Notes: generated by a model not told the origin, from the letters alone. Positions 44,395-53,820 are shown, counted from the first letter of the stretch. The stretch: 64,000 nt of DNA from an uncultured Aurantimonas sp. (GCA_947488615.1 CANKZU010000006.1:157574-221573); one strand, 5' to 3'. Numbers and translations are program-made.

Positions 44395-44680
44395 CGTGGG
44401 TCTCCTTTTGATTGTCGGGTCACCGCCCGGCATTGAGCCGTGTTGCCGTGCGCTGTCGCGCGCGAGACCGAGTCTGAGGTACATCCGAGACCGCGACCGG
44501 CGACATAGGCGATGGCAACGTTATCGGCCTTCAGGCCGGTCGCGGCATTGACGCAAATCAACGCTTCACGCGATGCTTCAATCATCCAGCGACGCCCTTG
44601 ACCCTCCAGTGGGGACAAGGTCTATGTCGCGCCGCATTCAAAGCGGCGCCCGGCGTCGACAATCTCGCAACGGCGGTTCG

Positions 44681-45574
44681 ATGCTCACCCTCCCCACCCT
44701 CGGCGTTCTGACCTATCCGCAGATCGACCCGGTCTTTCTCGATCTCGGGCCGGTCCAGCTGCGTTGGTACGGCCTGTCCTATGTCGCCGGCATTCTTTGC
44801 GGATGGCTTTACGGGCGCTATCTCGCCAGCAACGCCAGGCTCTGGCCGAACGGCGTCTCGCCGATCACCAAGCTCCAGATTGACGACATGATCCTGTATC
44901 TCACGCTCGGCATCGTCATCGGTGGGCGGCTGGGATCGGTGTTCTTCTACGATTTCGAGCGATATGCCGCCGAACCGCTGGCCATCTTCAAGGTCTGGGA
45001 GGGCGGCATGGCCTTCCACGGGGGGCTGCTCGGGGTGGTCGTCGCCCTTTTGATCTTCTGCCGTGTCCACAAGGTGCCGGTCTGGAGCCTGATCGACGTC
45101 GTCGCCGCGTCGGTCCCGTTCGGTTTGTTCTTCGGACGCATCGCCAACTTCATCAACGGCGAATTGTGGGGTGCGCCGACGAGCGTCTCCTGGGCGATGG
45201 TGTTTCCCGATGCGCCCGATGCGCTACCCCGGCACCCGAGCCAGCTCTACGAAGCGGCGCTCGAGGGCATCGTGCTGTGGCTGATCCTCAGGATCGCCAC
45301 GCATCACTTCAAGATGCTCGGCCGCCCCCGCTTCGTCGGGGGACTCTTCCTATTCGGCTACGGCTGTGCCCGCATCTTCGTGGAGCTGTTCCGCATGCCC
45401 GACGTGCAGCTCGGTTATCTGTACGGCGGCTGGCTGACCATGGGCATGGTGCTGTCGATCCCGATGCTGCTCATCGGCATCTGGGGCATGGCAACCGCCA
45501 AGCCTCGCGCCTACGAGCCGCGCGAGGCCGAGGACGCGCAGACACTCGGCGGGAACGACGCAACCCGGCCATGA
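44681..45574 (+). CDS. lgt: Prolipoprotein diacylglyceryl transferase Lgt
   Basis: A 297-residue membrane enzyme with about seven membrane segments that attaches diacylglycerol to the lipobox cysteine. Signature segments: G-G-R-L-G-S-V-F-F-Y-D, M-A-F-H-G-G-L-L-G and F-G-R-I-A-N-F-I-N-G-E-L-W-G. ATG 44681 matches the family start; upstream in-frame ATGs (44624) look like leader. Its stop overlaps the next ATG. Confidence 0.97.
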   Translation: MLTLPTLGVLTYPQIDPVFLDLGPVQLRWYGLSYVAGILCGWLYGRYLASNARLWPNGVSPITKLQIDDMILYLTLGIVIGGRLGSVFFYDFERYAAEPLAIFKVWEGGMAFHGGLLGVVVALLIFCRVHKVPVWSLIDVVAASVPFGLFFGRIANFINGELWGAPTSVSWAMVFPDAPDALPRHPSQLYEAALEGIVLWLILRIATHHFKMLGRPRFVGGLFLFGYGCARIFVELFRMPDVQLGYLYGGWLTMGMVLSIPMLLIGIWGMATAKPRAYEPREAEDAQTLGGNDATRP

Positions 45575-46680
45575 CTCCCCTCGCCCGCAAGATCGCGGAG
45601 CAAATCCGCGCCGACGGGCCGATCGGCCTCGATCGCTACTGGAACGTGGCGTTGTTCGACCGGGAGCATGGCTACTATAGCGCGCGGGAACCCTTCGGCC
45701 GCAGTGGCGACTTCATCACCGCGCCGGACGTCAGCCAGATGTTCGGCGAGTTGATCGGAGCCTGGATCGCCGCGGCCTGGCGCGAACACGGCTCCCCCTC
45801 ACCGTTCCTGCTGGCGGAGATTGGGCCGGGGCGCGGCACGCTGATGGCCGACATATTGCGGACCCTGCGATCCGTCGCGCCGGGCTGCCTCAAGGCCGCC
45901 AAGGTGCGGCTGGTGGAAACGAGCGATAGGCTCGCCGTCGAACAGATGGCGGCCCTCGACCGTTTCGATCTGCCGATCCGCCGCGTCAGACGGATCGGGG
46001 ATCTGGAACGGGAACCACTGCTTCTCGTCGCCAACGAGCTCTTCGACGCCCTCGCCATCCGCCAGTTCGTCTTCGACGGCGAGACCTGGCGCGAGCGCCG
46101 CGTCTCCGTTGCCGATAGCGGACGTTTCGAGTTCGTGCTGTGCGAGGCACGGCCGGAATTGCCGGGCGAAATCGCCGCGACGTTGCCGCACCCGCCAATG
46201 GCCGGCGCGGTTCTCGAATTGTCACCGACGCGCGAAACCCTGGCGGCGACCATCGCCCAGCGGCTTGCCGAGGACGGCGGTGCCGGGCTCTTCATCGACT
46301 ATGGCCATGCCGCGACCGGCTTCGGGGACACGCTGCAGGCGATCCACGGCCATGCCTTTGCGGACCCGCTCGACCGTCCGGGCGAAGCGGATCTCACCAG
46401 TCATGTCGATTTCGAGCGGGTCGCGGCGCCGTTTCGACACGCCGGGCTCGCCGTCTCCTCGACGGTTCCACAAGGGGATGTTCTGCTCGCCCTCGGGCTG
46501 CTGGAACGCGCCGGCACTCTCGGCAGTGGGCGGGACGAGGCCGGGCGGGAGGAAATCCGGGCTGCGGTGGCGCGGTTGGCGGGCAAAGACGAGAAAGATA
46601 TGGGTATTCTTTTCAAGGTTTTGTCCGCATCTTCTCGACCATTGTCTTTACCACCTTTCGGGCCGGCCGGCGGCGATTGA
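45571..46680 (+). CDS. MidA/NDUFAF7 family SAM-dependent methyltransferase
   Basis: A 369-residue methyltransferase. The early D-R-Y-W-N...F-D-R-E-H-G-Y-Y motif and the SAM loop E-I-G-P-G-R-G-T-L at about 85-93 identify it. The mitochondrial homologue methylates an arginine of a complex I subunit; in bacteria the substrate is mostly unproven. ATGA overlap with lgt. Confidence 0.92.
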   Translation: MTPLARKIAEQIRADGPIGLDRYWNVALFDREHGYYSAREPFGRSGDFITAPDVSQMFGELIGAWIAAAWREHGSPSPFLLAEIGPGRGTLMADILRTLRSVAPGCLKAAKVRLVETSDRLAVEQMAALDRFDLPIRRVRRIGDLEREPLLLVANELFDALAIRQFVFDGETWRERRVSVADSGRFEFVLCEARPELPGEIAATLPHPPMAGAVLELSPTRETLAATIAQRLAEDGGAGLFIDYGHAATGFGDTLQAIHGHAFADPLDRPGEADLTSHVDFERVAAPFRHAGLAVSSTVPQGDVLLALGLLERAGTLGSGRDEAGREEIRAAVARLAGKDEKDMGILFKVLSASSRPLSLPPFGPAGGD

Positions 46681-46724
46681 CGCCGCATTGACTTCGCCCG
46701 GACCCTCCACCACCATCCCGCGCC

Positions 46725-47534
46725 ATGTCAGATACCCGAGCCAGTCCCGCCACGCCCCTCGCCGATTCGGCGCTCATCCGCTCGGACCGCCTGACCGGTG
46801 CCGGGTGTGTCAGCCATGCCTTCTTCACGCGCCTCGGCGGCGTGTCGGAAGGCATCTATGAGGGGTTGAACGTCGGCGCCGGATCGAACGACCGGCGCGA
46901 GGACGTTGAGGAGAACCGCGCCCGCGCCATGGCAACGCTTGGCCTGTCTCCGGGCAATCTCGCGACCCCGTGGCAAGTCCATTCCGGAGAAGCCGTCGTG
47001 GTCGATGGACCGTTCACTGGGGAACGTCCGCGCGTCGACGGCATCGTGACCAACCGGGCCGGACTTGCCATCGGCGTCGTGACCGCCGACTGCGGCCCGG
47101 TGCTCTTTGCCGACCCAAAGAATGGTGTGGTCGGTGCCGCCCATGCCGGCTGGCGCGGGGCGCTCGGCGGCGTTCTCGAAGCGACAATCGCAGCCATGGA
47201 GAGCGCCGGCGCGAACCGGGATTCGATCGCGGCTGTGCTGGGGCCGACGATCACGCAGGCCAACTACGAGGTCGGCGTCGGCATGATGGCCGAGTTCCTC
47301 AACGGCGACGCCACGCGCGAGCGCTTCTTCCTCGTTGGGGCAGCGCCCGACAAACGCCAGTTCGATCTTCCAGGCTTCATCCTGGCGCAATTGCGGGCGA
47401 GCGGCGTCGCCGCGAGTTTCGTCGGCACCTGCACCTACGGCGATCCCGACCGATTCTTCTCCTATCGGCGCACCACCCATCGCGGCGAGCCAGACTACGG
47501 CCGCCAGCTATCCGCCATCGCTCTGAGAGGCTGA
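46725..47534 (+). CDS. pgeF: Peptidoglycan editing factor PgeF (YfiH, laccase-fold)
   Basis: A 269-residue protein of the DUF152 family. Metal-site residues: the C in T-A-D-C-G-P-V-L and H in A-A-H-A-G-W-R-G. In E. coli PgeF removes wrongly incorporated L-Ser from UDP-MurNAc products. Family proteins have also been called purine nucleoside phosphorylases. It sits 44 bp after the MidA gene, as is common in rhizobia. Confidence 0.93.
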   Translation: MSDTRASPATPLADSALIRSDRLTGAGCVSHAFFTRLGGVSEGIYEGLNVGAGSNDRREDVEENRARAMATLGLSPGNLATPWQVHSGEAVVVDGPFTGERPRVDGIVTNRAGLAIGVVTADCGPVLFADPKNGVVGAAHAGWRGALGGVLEATIAAMESAGANRDSIAAVLGPTITQANYEVGVGMMAEFLNGDATRERFFLVGAAPDKRQFDLPGFILAQLRASGVAASFVGTCTYGDPDRFFSYRRTTHRGEPDYGRQLSAIALRG

Positions 47535-47537
47535 CCG

Positions 47538-48686
47538 ATGCTGCATTTCGGACGGGACGAATTCGAGGCCCGGAGGGACCGGCTGATCCTCGAAATGGGT
47601 GAGCAAAAGCTGGACGCAATGCTGCTGTTCGCCCAGGATTCGATGTACTGGCTGACCGGCTACGATTCCTTTGGATTCTGCTTCTTCCAGTGCCTCGTGG
47701 TGAAGGCCGACGGCGAGATGCGCCTTTTGACCCGCTCGGCCGATCTTCGCCAGGCTCGCCATACGTCGATTCTCGAGGCGATCTCAGTCTGGCGGGACCG
47801 CGGCAATGCCGATCCCGTCATTGAGCTGCGCGACATGCTGGACGAGATGGGTTTGCTCGGGGCGCGCATCGGCGTCGAATGGGCCACCCACGGGCTTACC
47901 GCCGCCAACGGCCAGCAGGTCGAGGAACGGCTCGGCTCGTTCGCCTCCCTGAAGGACGCTTCGTCGCTCATCCCGCTGTTGCGGGCGGTCAAGAGCCCGG
48001 CCGAGATCGACATGGTCCGCGAAGCCGCGCGCCTCGCCGACGACGCCTTCGACGCGGCCCAGCCGCTGATCCGGGCGGGGGCCGACGAGGCCGAAATCCT
48101 CGCGGCAATGCAGGGCAATATCCTTCGACAGGGCGGCGACTATCCCGCCAACCCCTTCATCGTCGGGTCTGGCCGCGATGCCCTGCTCTGCCGCTACAAA
48201 TCCGGCCGGCGCAGGCTCGACGAGAATGACCAGCTCACGCTCGAATGGGCCGGCGTCAAGGCCCAGTACCACGCGGCACTGATGCGGACCGTGATCGTCG
48301 GCCGGCCCTCCGACCGGCACCTCGAACTCCATGCCGCCGCGCGCGAGGCGCTGCAGGCGGTGGAGGCGACCATGCAGCCGGGCCAGACGTTCGGCGACGT
48401 CTTCGACGCCCATGCCGCCGTCATGGAGGCACACGAACTGGCCCGCCACCGGCTCAGCGCCTGCGGCTATTCGCTCGGCGCGCGCTACGCGCCATCCTGG
48501 ATGGACACGCCGATGTTCCATTCCGGCAATCCGGCGGTCATCGAGCCGGGCATGACGCTGTTCGCCCACATGATCATCATGGATTCCGATAGCGAGACCG
48601 CGATGACGCTCGGGCGCACTTATCTGACGACGACGGCCGAGCCGGAGTCGCTGTCACGGCTGCCGCTCGATCTTATTGTTCTGTAA
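47538..48686 (+). CDS. M24 family (creatinase/ectoine hydrolase-like) protein without metal ligands
   Basis: A 382-residue pita-bread-fold protein, with a creatinase N-terminal domain (1-145) and an M24 domain. The five metal ligands of the aminopeptidases are not kept: E236 and A247 replace the two Asp, Y311 replaces the His (G-Y-S-L-G for G-H-G-I-G), E336 is retained and the last Glu is lost. The A-L-x-R-T segment matches metal-free creatinase. It probably hydrolyses a C-N bond in a small molecule rather than Xaa-Pro peptides. It starts 3 nt after pgeF. Confidence 0.85.
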   Translation: MLHFGRDEFEARRDRLILEMGEQKLDAMLLFAQDSMYWLTGYDSFGFCFFQCLVVKADGEMRLLTRSADLRQARHTSILEAISVWRDRGNADPVIELRDMLDEMGLLGARIGVEWATHGLTAANGQQVEERLGSFASLKDASSLIPLLRAVKSPAEIDMVREAARLADDAFDAAQPLIRAGADEAEILAAMQGNILRQGGDYPANPFIVGSGRDALLCRYKSGRRRLDENDQLTLEWAGVKAQYHAALMRTVIVGRPSDRHLELHAAAREALQAVEATMQPGQTFGDVFDAHAAVMEAHELARHRLSACGYSLGARYAPSWMDTPMFHSGNPAVIEPGMTLFAHMIIMDSDSETAMTLGRTYLTTTAEPESLSRLPLDLIVL

Positions 48687-48785
48687 AGCACGACAATCGA
48701 ATCGCGCGCATCGACCGGGTCAAGGCGCCTGTTTCGAGGGTTTTTTAAGATTTCCCTGCGAAAGATCGCCGACGCTCGCCTGGCT

Positions 48786-48824
48786 GAAACGACAGACCTG
48801 ACAGTCGAAACGCCAGACCTGACA
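48786..48824 (+). repeat. Two 18-bp direct repeats upstream of the lipoprotein gene
   Basis: GAAACG(A/C)CAGACCTGACA at 48786-48803 and 48807-48824, with one mismatch and a period of 21 bp (two helical turns). They end 20 bp before the GTG start of the next gene. May be an operator or a chance duplication. Confidence 0.55.
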
Positions 48825-48844
48825 ACGGCTAGGGAACAGCTCCC

Positions 48845-49639
48845 GTGAAACCCCGCAACGCCCATCGCGCGCCGGTCATTGCCGTCAGCCTCACCGCCGT
48901 CCTCACCGCCTGTACGGGCGTCGACGGCACCATCGGCATGGGACAGAATGGCCCGGTGCCGAGCATCGACATCGGCTCGACGAGCATGCTCGGAGCGCCG
49001 GTGGGCTCGATGTCCGCGGCAGCCGGCGATAGCATAGGGGCACCCCAGGCCCAGTATCCGGTGGCGGCCTACCCCGCCACCACTTCTCCTGCCGCAGCCT
49101 ATCCGCCTCCGGCATCCGAGCCGCTCACGCCCCGGCGTGCCGCGATCGCATCCGCGCCGCTCGCTCCTCCTCCCGCACCGCTCGCATCCGAACCACTCGC
49201 CCCGCCGCCGACCCAAGCGGCCGCCACCCCACCGCCTGCCGCTATGCCCGCTTCCGCGACCGCGGCTGTCCGGACCGCCGGCGAAATCCAGTTCCTGCCT
49301 CTGGTCGGAGCGCCTCGGGACAAAGCCGAATTGCTCGCCCGCGCGCTCTCCGACACGGCGGCGGCGCAGGGCCTGCGGATCCGGCCCGCCTCCGAATCGG
49401 TCGCGGATGTCCGGCTCAAGGGTTATTTCTCGGCGTTCAACGACGGCTCCACGACGACGCTCGTCTATGTCTGGGACGTGCTCGACGCCAACGACCAGCG
49501 CATCAAGCGCATCCAGGGCCAGGAGGCCATTCCCGGCAAGACCGACGATCCGTGGGCGGCCGTCGATCTGACGACCTTCGAGGCCGTCGCCAAGCGGACC
49601 CTCAACGAGGCCACCGAATTGCCCCCCCGCGCCGGCTGA
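48845..49639 (+). CDS. Pro/Ala-rich lipoprotein of unknown function
   Basis: A 264-residue protein with a signal and lipobox L-T-A-C, then a long Ala/Pro/Ser-rich segment (about 50-140) that could span the peptidoglycan. A compact C-terminal domain (about 142-264) has a beta-alpha pattern; nothing in it is diagnostic. The start is GTG with AGGGA 9 nt upstream. I do not recognise the C-terminal domain. Confidence 0.75.
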   Translation: MKPRNAHRAPVIAVSLTAVLTACTGVDGTIGMGQNGPVPSIDIGSTSMLGAPVGSMSAAAGDSIGAPQAQYPVAAYPATTSPAAAYPPPASEPLTPRRAAIASAPLAPPPAPLASEPLAPPPTQAAATPPPAAMPASATAAVRTAGEIQFLPLVGAPRDKAELLARALSDTAAAQGLRIRPASESVADVRLKGYFSAFNDGSTTTLVYVWDVLDANDQRIKRIQGQEAIPGKTDDPWAAVDLTTFEAVAKRTLNEATELPPRAG

Positions 49640-49820
49640 CCGCCGTTCCGCCTTGCGTGCCAGTTCCGTGATTCTTACCGCACTGCGAAACCGCGCGGGT
49701 TGACGATTCGCGCGATGTTGTTATGAGCCCCTCCATCGATCGGCCTCGCCAAGGACACCGCCCAGAAACGGCATGCCATAGCGCTTGCCCATCGGTGGCC
49801 CGATTATCGGAAAGAACGCG

Positions 49821-50753
49821 ATGAAACTGTTCAGCGGCAATTCCAATCGCGTTCTCGCAGAAGCCATCGGACGCTACCTGGAATTGCCTCTCGGCGACGC
49901 CATGGTCCGGCGGTTCGCCGATCAGGAAATCTTCGTCGAAATCCAGGAGAATGTGCGCGGCGAGGATGTGTTCATCGTCCAGTCGACGGCCTATCCGGCG
50001 AACGATCATCTCATGGAACTTCTGATCATGATCGATGCCCTGCGCCGGGCCTCGGCCCGCCGTATCACCGCCGTCGTCCCCTATTTCGGCTATGCCCGGC
50101 AGGACCGTAAAGCCGGCGGCCGCACGCCGATCTCCGCCAAGCTGGTCGCCAATCTGATCACGGAGGCGGGCGCCGACCGGGTCATGACCCTGGATCTTCA
50201 TGCCGGCCAGATCCAGGGCTTCTTCGACATTCCCACCGACAATCTGTTCGCCGTGCCGTTGATCGCGCGCGACGTGAAGGCGCACCAGGATCTGTCGAAC
50301 CTGATGGTCGTCTCGCCGGACGTCGGCGGCGTCGTGCGCGCGCGGGCTCTGGCCAAGCGCCTCGACGCGCCGCTGGCCATCGTCGACAAGCGCCGCGACC
50401 GGCCGGGCGATTCGGAGGTGATGAACATCATCGGCGACGTCACCGGCCGCAACTGCATCCTGATCGACGACATCATCGATTCCGGCGGCACCCTGTGCAA
50501 CGCCGCCGATGCGCTGGTGAAGGCCGGCGCCAACAGCGCCTCGGCCTACATCACCCACGGCGTCCTGTCGGGCGGGGCCGCTGCCCGCATCACCGCATCG
50601 AGCCTCAAGGAATTGGTGATCACCGATTCGATCCAACCGACCAAGGCGATCCTCAGCGCCCCCAACATTCGGGTCGTGACCACCGCCAACCTTCTCGGCG
50701 AGGCGATCGCCCGCACCGCTTCCGAGGAATCGGTCTCCAGCCTGTTCGACTGA
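49821..50753 (+). CDS. prs: Ribose-phosphate pyrophosphokinase
   Basis: A 310-residue enzyme making PRPP from ribose 5-phosphate and ATP. Visible are the [12 protein letters not shown] signature and the PRPP loop [10 protein letters not shown]. Start by family N-terminus M-K-L-F-S-G-N. Supplies apt and nucleotide synthesis. Confidence 0.97.
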   Translation: MKLFSGNSNRVLAEAIGRYLELPLGDAMVRRFADQEIFVEIQENVRGEDVFIVQSTAYPANDHLMELLIMIDALRRASARRITAVVPYFGYARQDRKAGGRTPISAKLVANLITEAGADRVMTLDLHAGQIQGFFDIPTDNLFAVPLIARDVKAHQDLSNLMVVSPDVGGVVRARALAKRLDAPLAIVDKRRDRPGDSEVMNIIGDVTGRNCILIDDIIDSGGTLCNAADALVKAGANSASAYITHGVLSGGAAARITASSLKELVITDSIQPTKAILSAPNIRVVTTANLLGEAIARTASEESVSSLFD

Positions 50754-50860
50754 CGGGCTGACAGCGCCGGCGCGATCGCTCGGCGCCCGGTCGCTTCTGG
50801 CCGCGCAGCGATTTCCGGCGTAACATCCATCGCCTGACCCCGAAAATCGGGAGCCTGGCC

Positions 50861-51394
50861 ATGCTCAAACGCCTCGACCAGATCAGCGTCCGGCAGGTGC
50901 TCCTTACCAGCATCGGTCTTGTCGCGATCCTGCTCGCCGTCGGCCTGGCGACCCGCGAGAACGTCGCCGACAAGCCGTATCTGACCATCGCCGGCTCCGG
51001 CTTCATCTTCAATTACCGCGTCGCGGACGCCTATTACGGCTTCACCGCCATCGTCGAGAAGCCGGTGCGGAACTATTCGCGCATCGAAGCGTCGTTCGAA
51101 GACCCCGCCGGTGGACCGCCGTTTCTCGTCAGTGCCAAGCTGACGCCGCGCAGCAAGCGGTACGGCCTGCGCTCTCCGCCTCTGAGCGGCATCGAAAAGG
51201 ACAAGCCCTACCGCGTGACGGTGCGCCTCGTTCAAAATGGCGATGGCGCGGTGCTGTTCGAGGACGCGTTCACCGTCGCCTCGCAAATGTCCGACGCCGT
51301 CATGCCGCCCGCCCCGCTGACCATCGGTCCCGGCTATACCCGCAACCCTGACTTGCCGGACGGCTGGAAGGCGCCGGCGGCAAGTCGCGACTAA
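50861..51394 (+). CDS. Membrane-anchored hypothetical protein
   Basis: A 177-residue protein: one N-terminal membrane anchor or signal (residues 12-30, L-L-T-S-I-G-L-V-A-I-L-L-A-V) and an external beta-rich domain. No motif recognised. GGGAG 7 nt before the ATG. It stands between prs and the brnTA module. Confidence 0.7.
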   Translation: MLKRLDQISVRQVLLTSIGLVAILLAVGLATRENVADKPYLTIAGSGFIFNYRVADAYYGFTAIVEKPVRNYSRIEASFEDPAGGPPFLVSAKLTPRSKRYGLRSPPLSGIEKDKPYRVTVRLVQNGDGAVLFEDAFTVASQMSDAVMPPAPLTIGPGYTRNPDLPDGWKAPAASRD

Positions 51395-51426
51395 ACCACT
51401 GTCCCGAATCCGCGACAGCTTCAACA

Positions 51427-51466
51427 TTGCCGAGACCGGACGATGTGTGTACATTCGTGCACATCG
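51427..51466 (+). promoter_or_regulatory. brnTA promoter and palindromic operator
   Basis: TTGCCG (51427-51432), 17 bp, TACATT (51450-51455). An imperfect palindrome TGTGTAC-ATTC-GTGCACA (51446-51463) overlaps the -10 element, with outer arms CGATGTG/CACATCG. Suited to autorepression by BrnA. A start site near 51462 lies past the ATG at 51443, so that ATG cannot be the toxin start. Confidence 0.65.
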
Positions 51467-51478
51467 ACGGAGACGGTC

Positions 51479-51778
51479 GTGCTGGAACGTATCGCTGGTT
51501 TCGACTGGGACGACGGCAACTGGCCGAAATGCGGCAAGCATGGCGTTTCGCGGGAAGAGATCGAAGCGGCGCTGACTGCTGGGCCGTTCATTTTCCCGGA
51601 CCGGGGGCATGGAGCGATTGAAAATCGATACAACGCCGTCGGCAAGGCTGCGATGGGACGTTCGGTTTTCATCGTCTTCACGCTCCGTCGGCACTGGGAC
51701 GGCATGAAAATCAGACCAATCAGCGCAAGATACATGCACCGGAAGGAGGTGCTTCGATATGAGCAGACCAGAGGGTAA
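51479..51778 (+). CDS. brnT: BrnT family ribonuclease toxin
   Basis: A 99-residue RelE-fold toxin. The opening F-D-W-D-D-G-N-W-P-K-C-G-K-H-G-V-S and late R-P-I-S-A-R-Y-M segments mark the family. BrnT cleaves RNA and stops growth. The GTG at 51479, with GGAGA 5 nt upstream, is preferred over ATG 51443, which lies inside the promoter. It overlaps brnA by 20 nt. Confidence 0.87.
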   Translation: MLERIAGFDWDDGNWPKCGKHGVSREEIEAALTAGPFIFPDRGHGAIENRYNAVGKAAMGRSVFIVFTLRRHWDGMKIRPISARYMHRKEVLRYEQTRG

Positions 51779-52040
51779 GCCGCTCAAGCAATTTCCCGTT
51801 TTCAAGACGGACGAGGAAGCCGAGCATTTCGTCGATACCGCCGATCTCTCCGAGTACGACTTTTCCGGCTTCAAACGCATCCAATTCGAGTTCGAGAGCA
51901 AGACCGCGCGGGTGAACATGCGCCTGCCCGAATCCCAGCTCGCGCTGGTCAAGGCCGAGGCGAAGAAGCGCGGCCTGCCCTATCAGCGCTTCATCCGCGA
52001 GCTCATCGACCGCGGCCTGCATGATCTGAAGGTGCTCTGA
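51759..52040 (+). CDS. brnA: BrnA family antitoxin
   Basis: A 93-residue protein whose N-terminal half binds the toxin and whose C-terminal half is a ribbon-helix-helix-like DNA-binding region (V-N-M-R-L-P-E-S-Q-L-A-L-V-K-A-E-A-K-K-R-G). BrnA neutralises BrnT and represses the operon. A strong AAGGAGGT precedes its ATG, fitting higher synthesis of antitoxin than toxin. Confidence 0.87.
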   Translation: MSRPEGKPLKQFPVFKTDEEAEHFVDTADLSEYDFSGFKRIQFEFESKTARVNMRLPESQLALVKAEAKKRGLPYQRFIRELIDRGLHDLKVL

Positions 52041-52078
52041 GCGGAAGTGCGACGTGCGGACCGGCGAGCTCGCGCACC

Positions 52079-52107
52079 TTGCTCCTCCCCGCGCCTTGCG
52101 CTATAGG
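52079..52107 (+). promoter_or_regulatory. Promoter of rplY-pth
   Basis: TTGCTC (52079-52084), 17 bp, TATAGG (52102-52107). It predicts a leader of about 130 nt before rplY. Confidence 0.5.
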
Positions 52108-52158
52108 CACCCCGTCCGCGCAGACACCCTTGGAGGCAGCGCGGAGTTGAGCGGTCTG

Positions 52159-52209
52159 GTCGGCTTTTGCCGACGGGTCCGCTTTTCGTCGTTTCGGACA
52201 AGACGTCCG
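52159..52209 (+). promoter_or_regulatory. Structured leader of rplY
   Basis: A perfect hairpin GTCGGC-TTTT-GCCGAC (52159-52174) is followed by two mutually exclusive stems: GTCCG (52177-52181) or GTCCG (52205-52209) with the same CGGAC (52195-52199). This could allow autogenous control by L25, as ribosomal protein leaders do. Inferred from base pairing only. Confidence 0.4.
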
Positions 52210-52241
52210 CGCGACCACCTCGCAAACAAAAGGATATAGCC

Positions 52242-52925
52242 ATGAGCGAGACCTTCACGGTCAAAGCCGAGGCGCGCGACAAGGTCGGCAAGGGGGCCGC
52301 CAGACATCTTCGCCGCTCCGGAATGATTCCCGCCGTCATCTACGGCGACAAGCAAGATCCCCAGCCGATCGCCATCCCCTACAAGGAAACCTTTCTGGCG
52401 TTGCACGCCGGCGGCTTCATGACCCATGTCGCGACGATCGAGCTGAACGGCAAGAAGATCCAGGTGCTGCCGAAAGACTATCAGCTGGAGCCGGTCCGCG
52501 ACTTTCTGATGCATGTCGACTTTCTGCGCGTTTCCGCAAAGACCCGCGTGACCGTCGAAATCCCGGTTCACTTCGAGAACGAGGACGATGCCCCGGGCCT
52601 GAAGCGCGGCGGTGTTCTCAATGTCGTGCGCTATACGGTCGAGGTCGTCGCGCCCGCAAGCGCCATTCCCGAGGCCTTCACCCTCGATCTCACTGGCCTC
52701 GACATCGGCGATTCCATCCATGCCTCGGCGCTGACGCTGCCGAAGGGCGTCGATCTGACGATCACCGACCGCGATTTCACCATCGCGACGATCGCGGCTC
52801 CGGCCGCGCTCAGGTCCGAGGAAGACGAGGCGGCGGAAGCCGAGGCGGCTGACGAAGTCGAGGCAACCGAGGTTGCTGAAGGCGACGCTGAGGCCGAGGC
52901 GGACGGAGCCGACGCGGACAAGTAA
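52242..52925 (+). CDS. rplY: Ribosomal protein L25 (CTC form)
   Basis: A 227-residue 5S rRNA-binding protein with the general-stress CTC extension: L25 domain (about residues 3-92), beta domain (about 95-190) and an acidic Ala/Glu-rich tail of about 35 residues. ATG 52242 follows AAAGGA. Linked to pth as is usual in alphaproteobacteria. Confidence 0.95.
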   Translation: MSETFTVKAEARDKVGKGAARHLRRSGMIPAVIYGDKQDPQPIAIPYKETFLALHAGGFMTHVATIELNGKKIQVLPKDYQLEPVRDFLMHVDFLRVSAKTRVTVEIPVHFENEDDAPGLKRGGVLNVVRYTVEVVAPASAIPEAFTLDLTGLDIGDSIHASALTLPKGVDLTITDRDFTIATIAAPAALRSEEDEAAEAEAADEVEATEVAEGDAEAEADGADADK

Positions 52926-52972
52926 ACCGTCGGCACCGCGGACCAACTTGCACGAGAAAAAGGAGCCGGGCG

Positions 52973-53710
52973 ATGTTGCTGATCGCAGGATTGGGCAATC
53001 CCGGCTCCCGCTACGCCGGCAATCGCCACAATATCGGGTTCATGGCGCTCGACGAGATCGCCAGGGACCCGTCCTTCTCACCCTGGTCGAAGAAGTTTTC
53101 CGCCGAGATCGCCGAAGGCCAGATCGGGGCGGAGAAAGTGCTTCTCGTCAAACCCCAGACCTTCATGAACGAGTCCGGCCGCTCGGTTGGCGAGGCGGCG
53201 CGCTTCTTCAAGATCGAGCCCGCGAACATCGTCGTCATCCATGACGAACTCGATCTGGCACCGGGCAAGCTGCGGGTCAAGACCGGCGGCGGCAATGGCG
53301 GTCACAACGGGCTTCGATCGATCGACGCCCATCTCGGCACCAAGGATTATCGACGCGTGCGCCTCGGCATCGGCCATCCCGGCGCGAAAGAGGCCGTCAC
53401 GCCACATGTCTTGGGCGATTTCGCCAAGGTGGACCGAGAATGGCTCGATCCCTTGCTGGACGCTGTCGCCCGACACGTCGACAGTTTGGTCGCCGGCGAT
53501 GACGTCCTGTTCATGAACAAGGTGAGCGTTGCCACGGGATCGAGCGAGCCGGCGGGCGCCAAGGGCTCCGCGGCGGCGCAACCCACCAAGAGCAACGGCA
53601 AGGGCCGCAGCCATATCCGCCAGGCGCGCGGCAGCGGCCCGACGGTGAAGCTGCCGGACAGGGGCCCGATGGCCGAGATGCTGAAACGAATTTTCGGGTC
53701 GAAGGACTGA
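52973..53710 (+). CDS. pth: Peptidyl-tRNA hydrolase
   Basis: A 245-residue hydrolase recycling peptidyl-tRNA. Conserved: G-L-G-N-P-G near the start, the H in N-R-H-N-I-G, N-E-S-G and D-D-E-L-D equivalents (H-D-E-L-D) and the G-G-N-G-G-H-N-G loop. A basic C-terminal extension of about 55 residues beyond the E. coli length is normal in this class. AAGGAG precedes the ATG. Confidence 0.96.
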   Translation: MLLIAGLGNPGSRYAGNRHNIGFMALDEIARDPSFSPWSKKFSAEIAEGQIGAEKVLLVKPQTFMNESGRSVGEAARFFKIEPANIVVIHDELDLAPGKLRVKTGGGNGGHNGLRSIDAHLGTKDYRRVRLGIGHPGAKEAVTPHVLGDFAKVDREWLDPLLDAVARHVDSLVAGDDVLFMNKVSVATGSSEPAGAKGSAAAQPTKSNGKGRSHIRQARGSGPTVKLPDRGPMAEMLKRIFGSKD

Positions 53711-53820
53711 GCGGCGTCATGCCGGCCCCTCCTCCTTTACGAGCCGGATGCGGACAGGTGGAACCGGATTTCCGCTCGCATCCGCTTTCACCGGTGATCT
53801 AGAGACAAGGACCAGACCCC

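Noticed and set aside
51443..51478. ATG start of brnT at 51443
   Set aside because: It lies within the predicted promoter and operator, before the transcript start; the GTG at 51479 has a proper ribosome-binding site.
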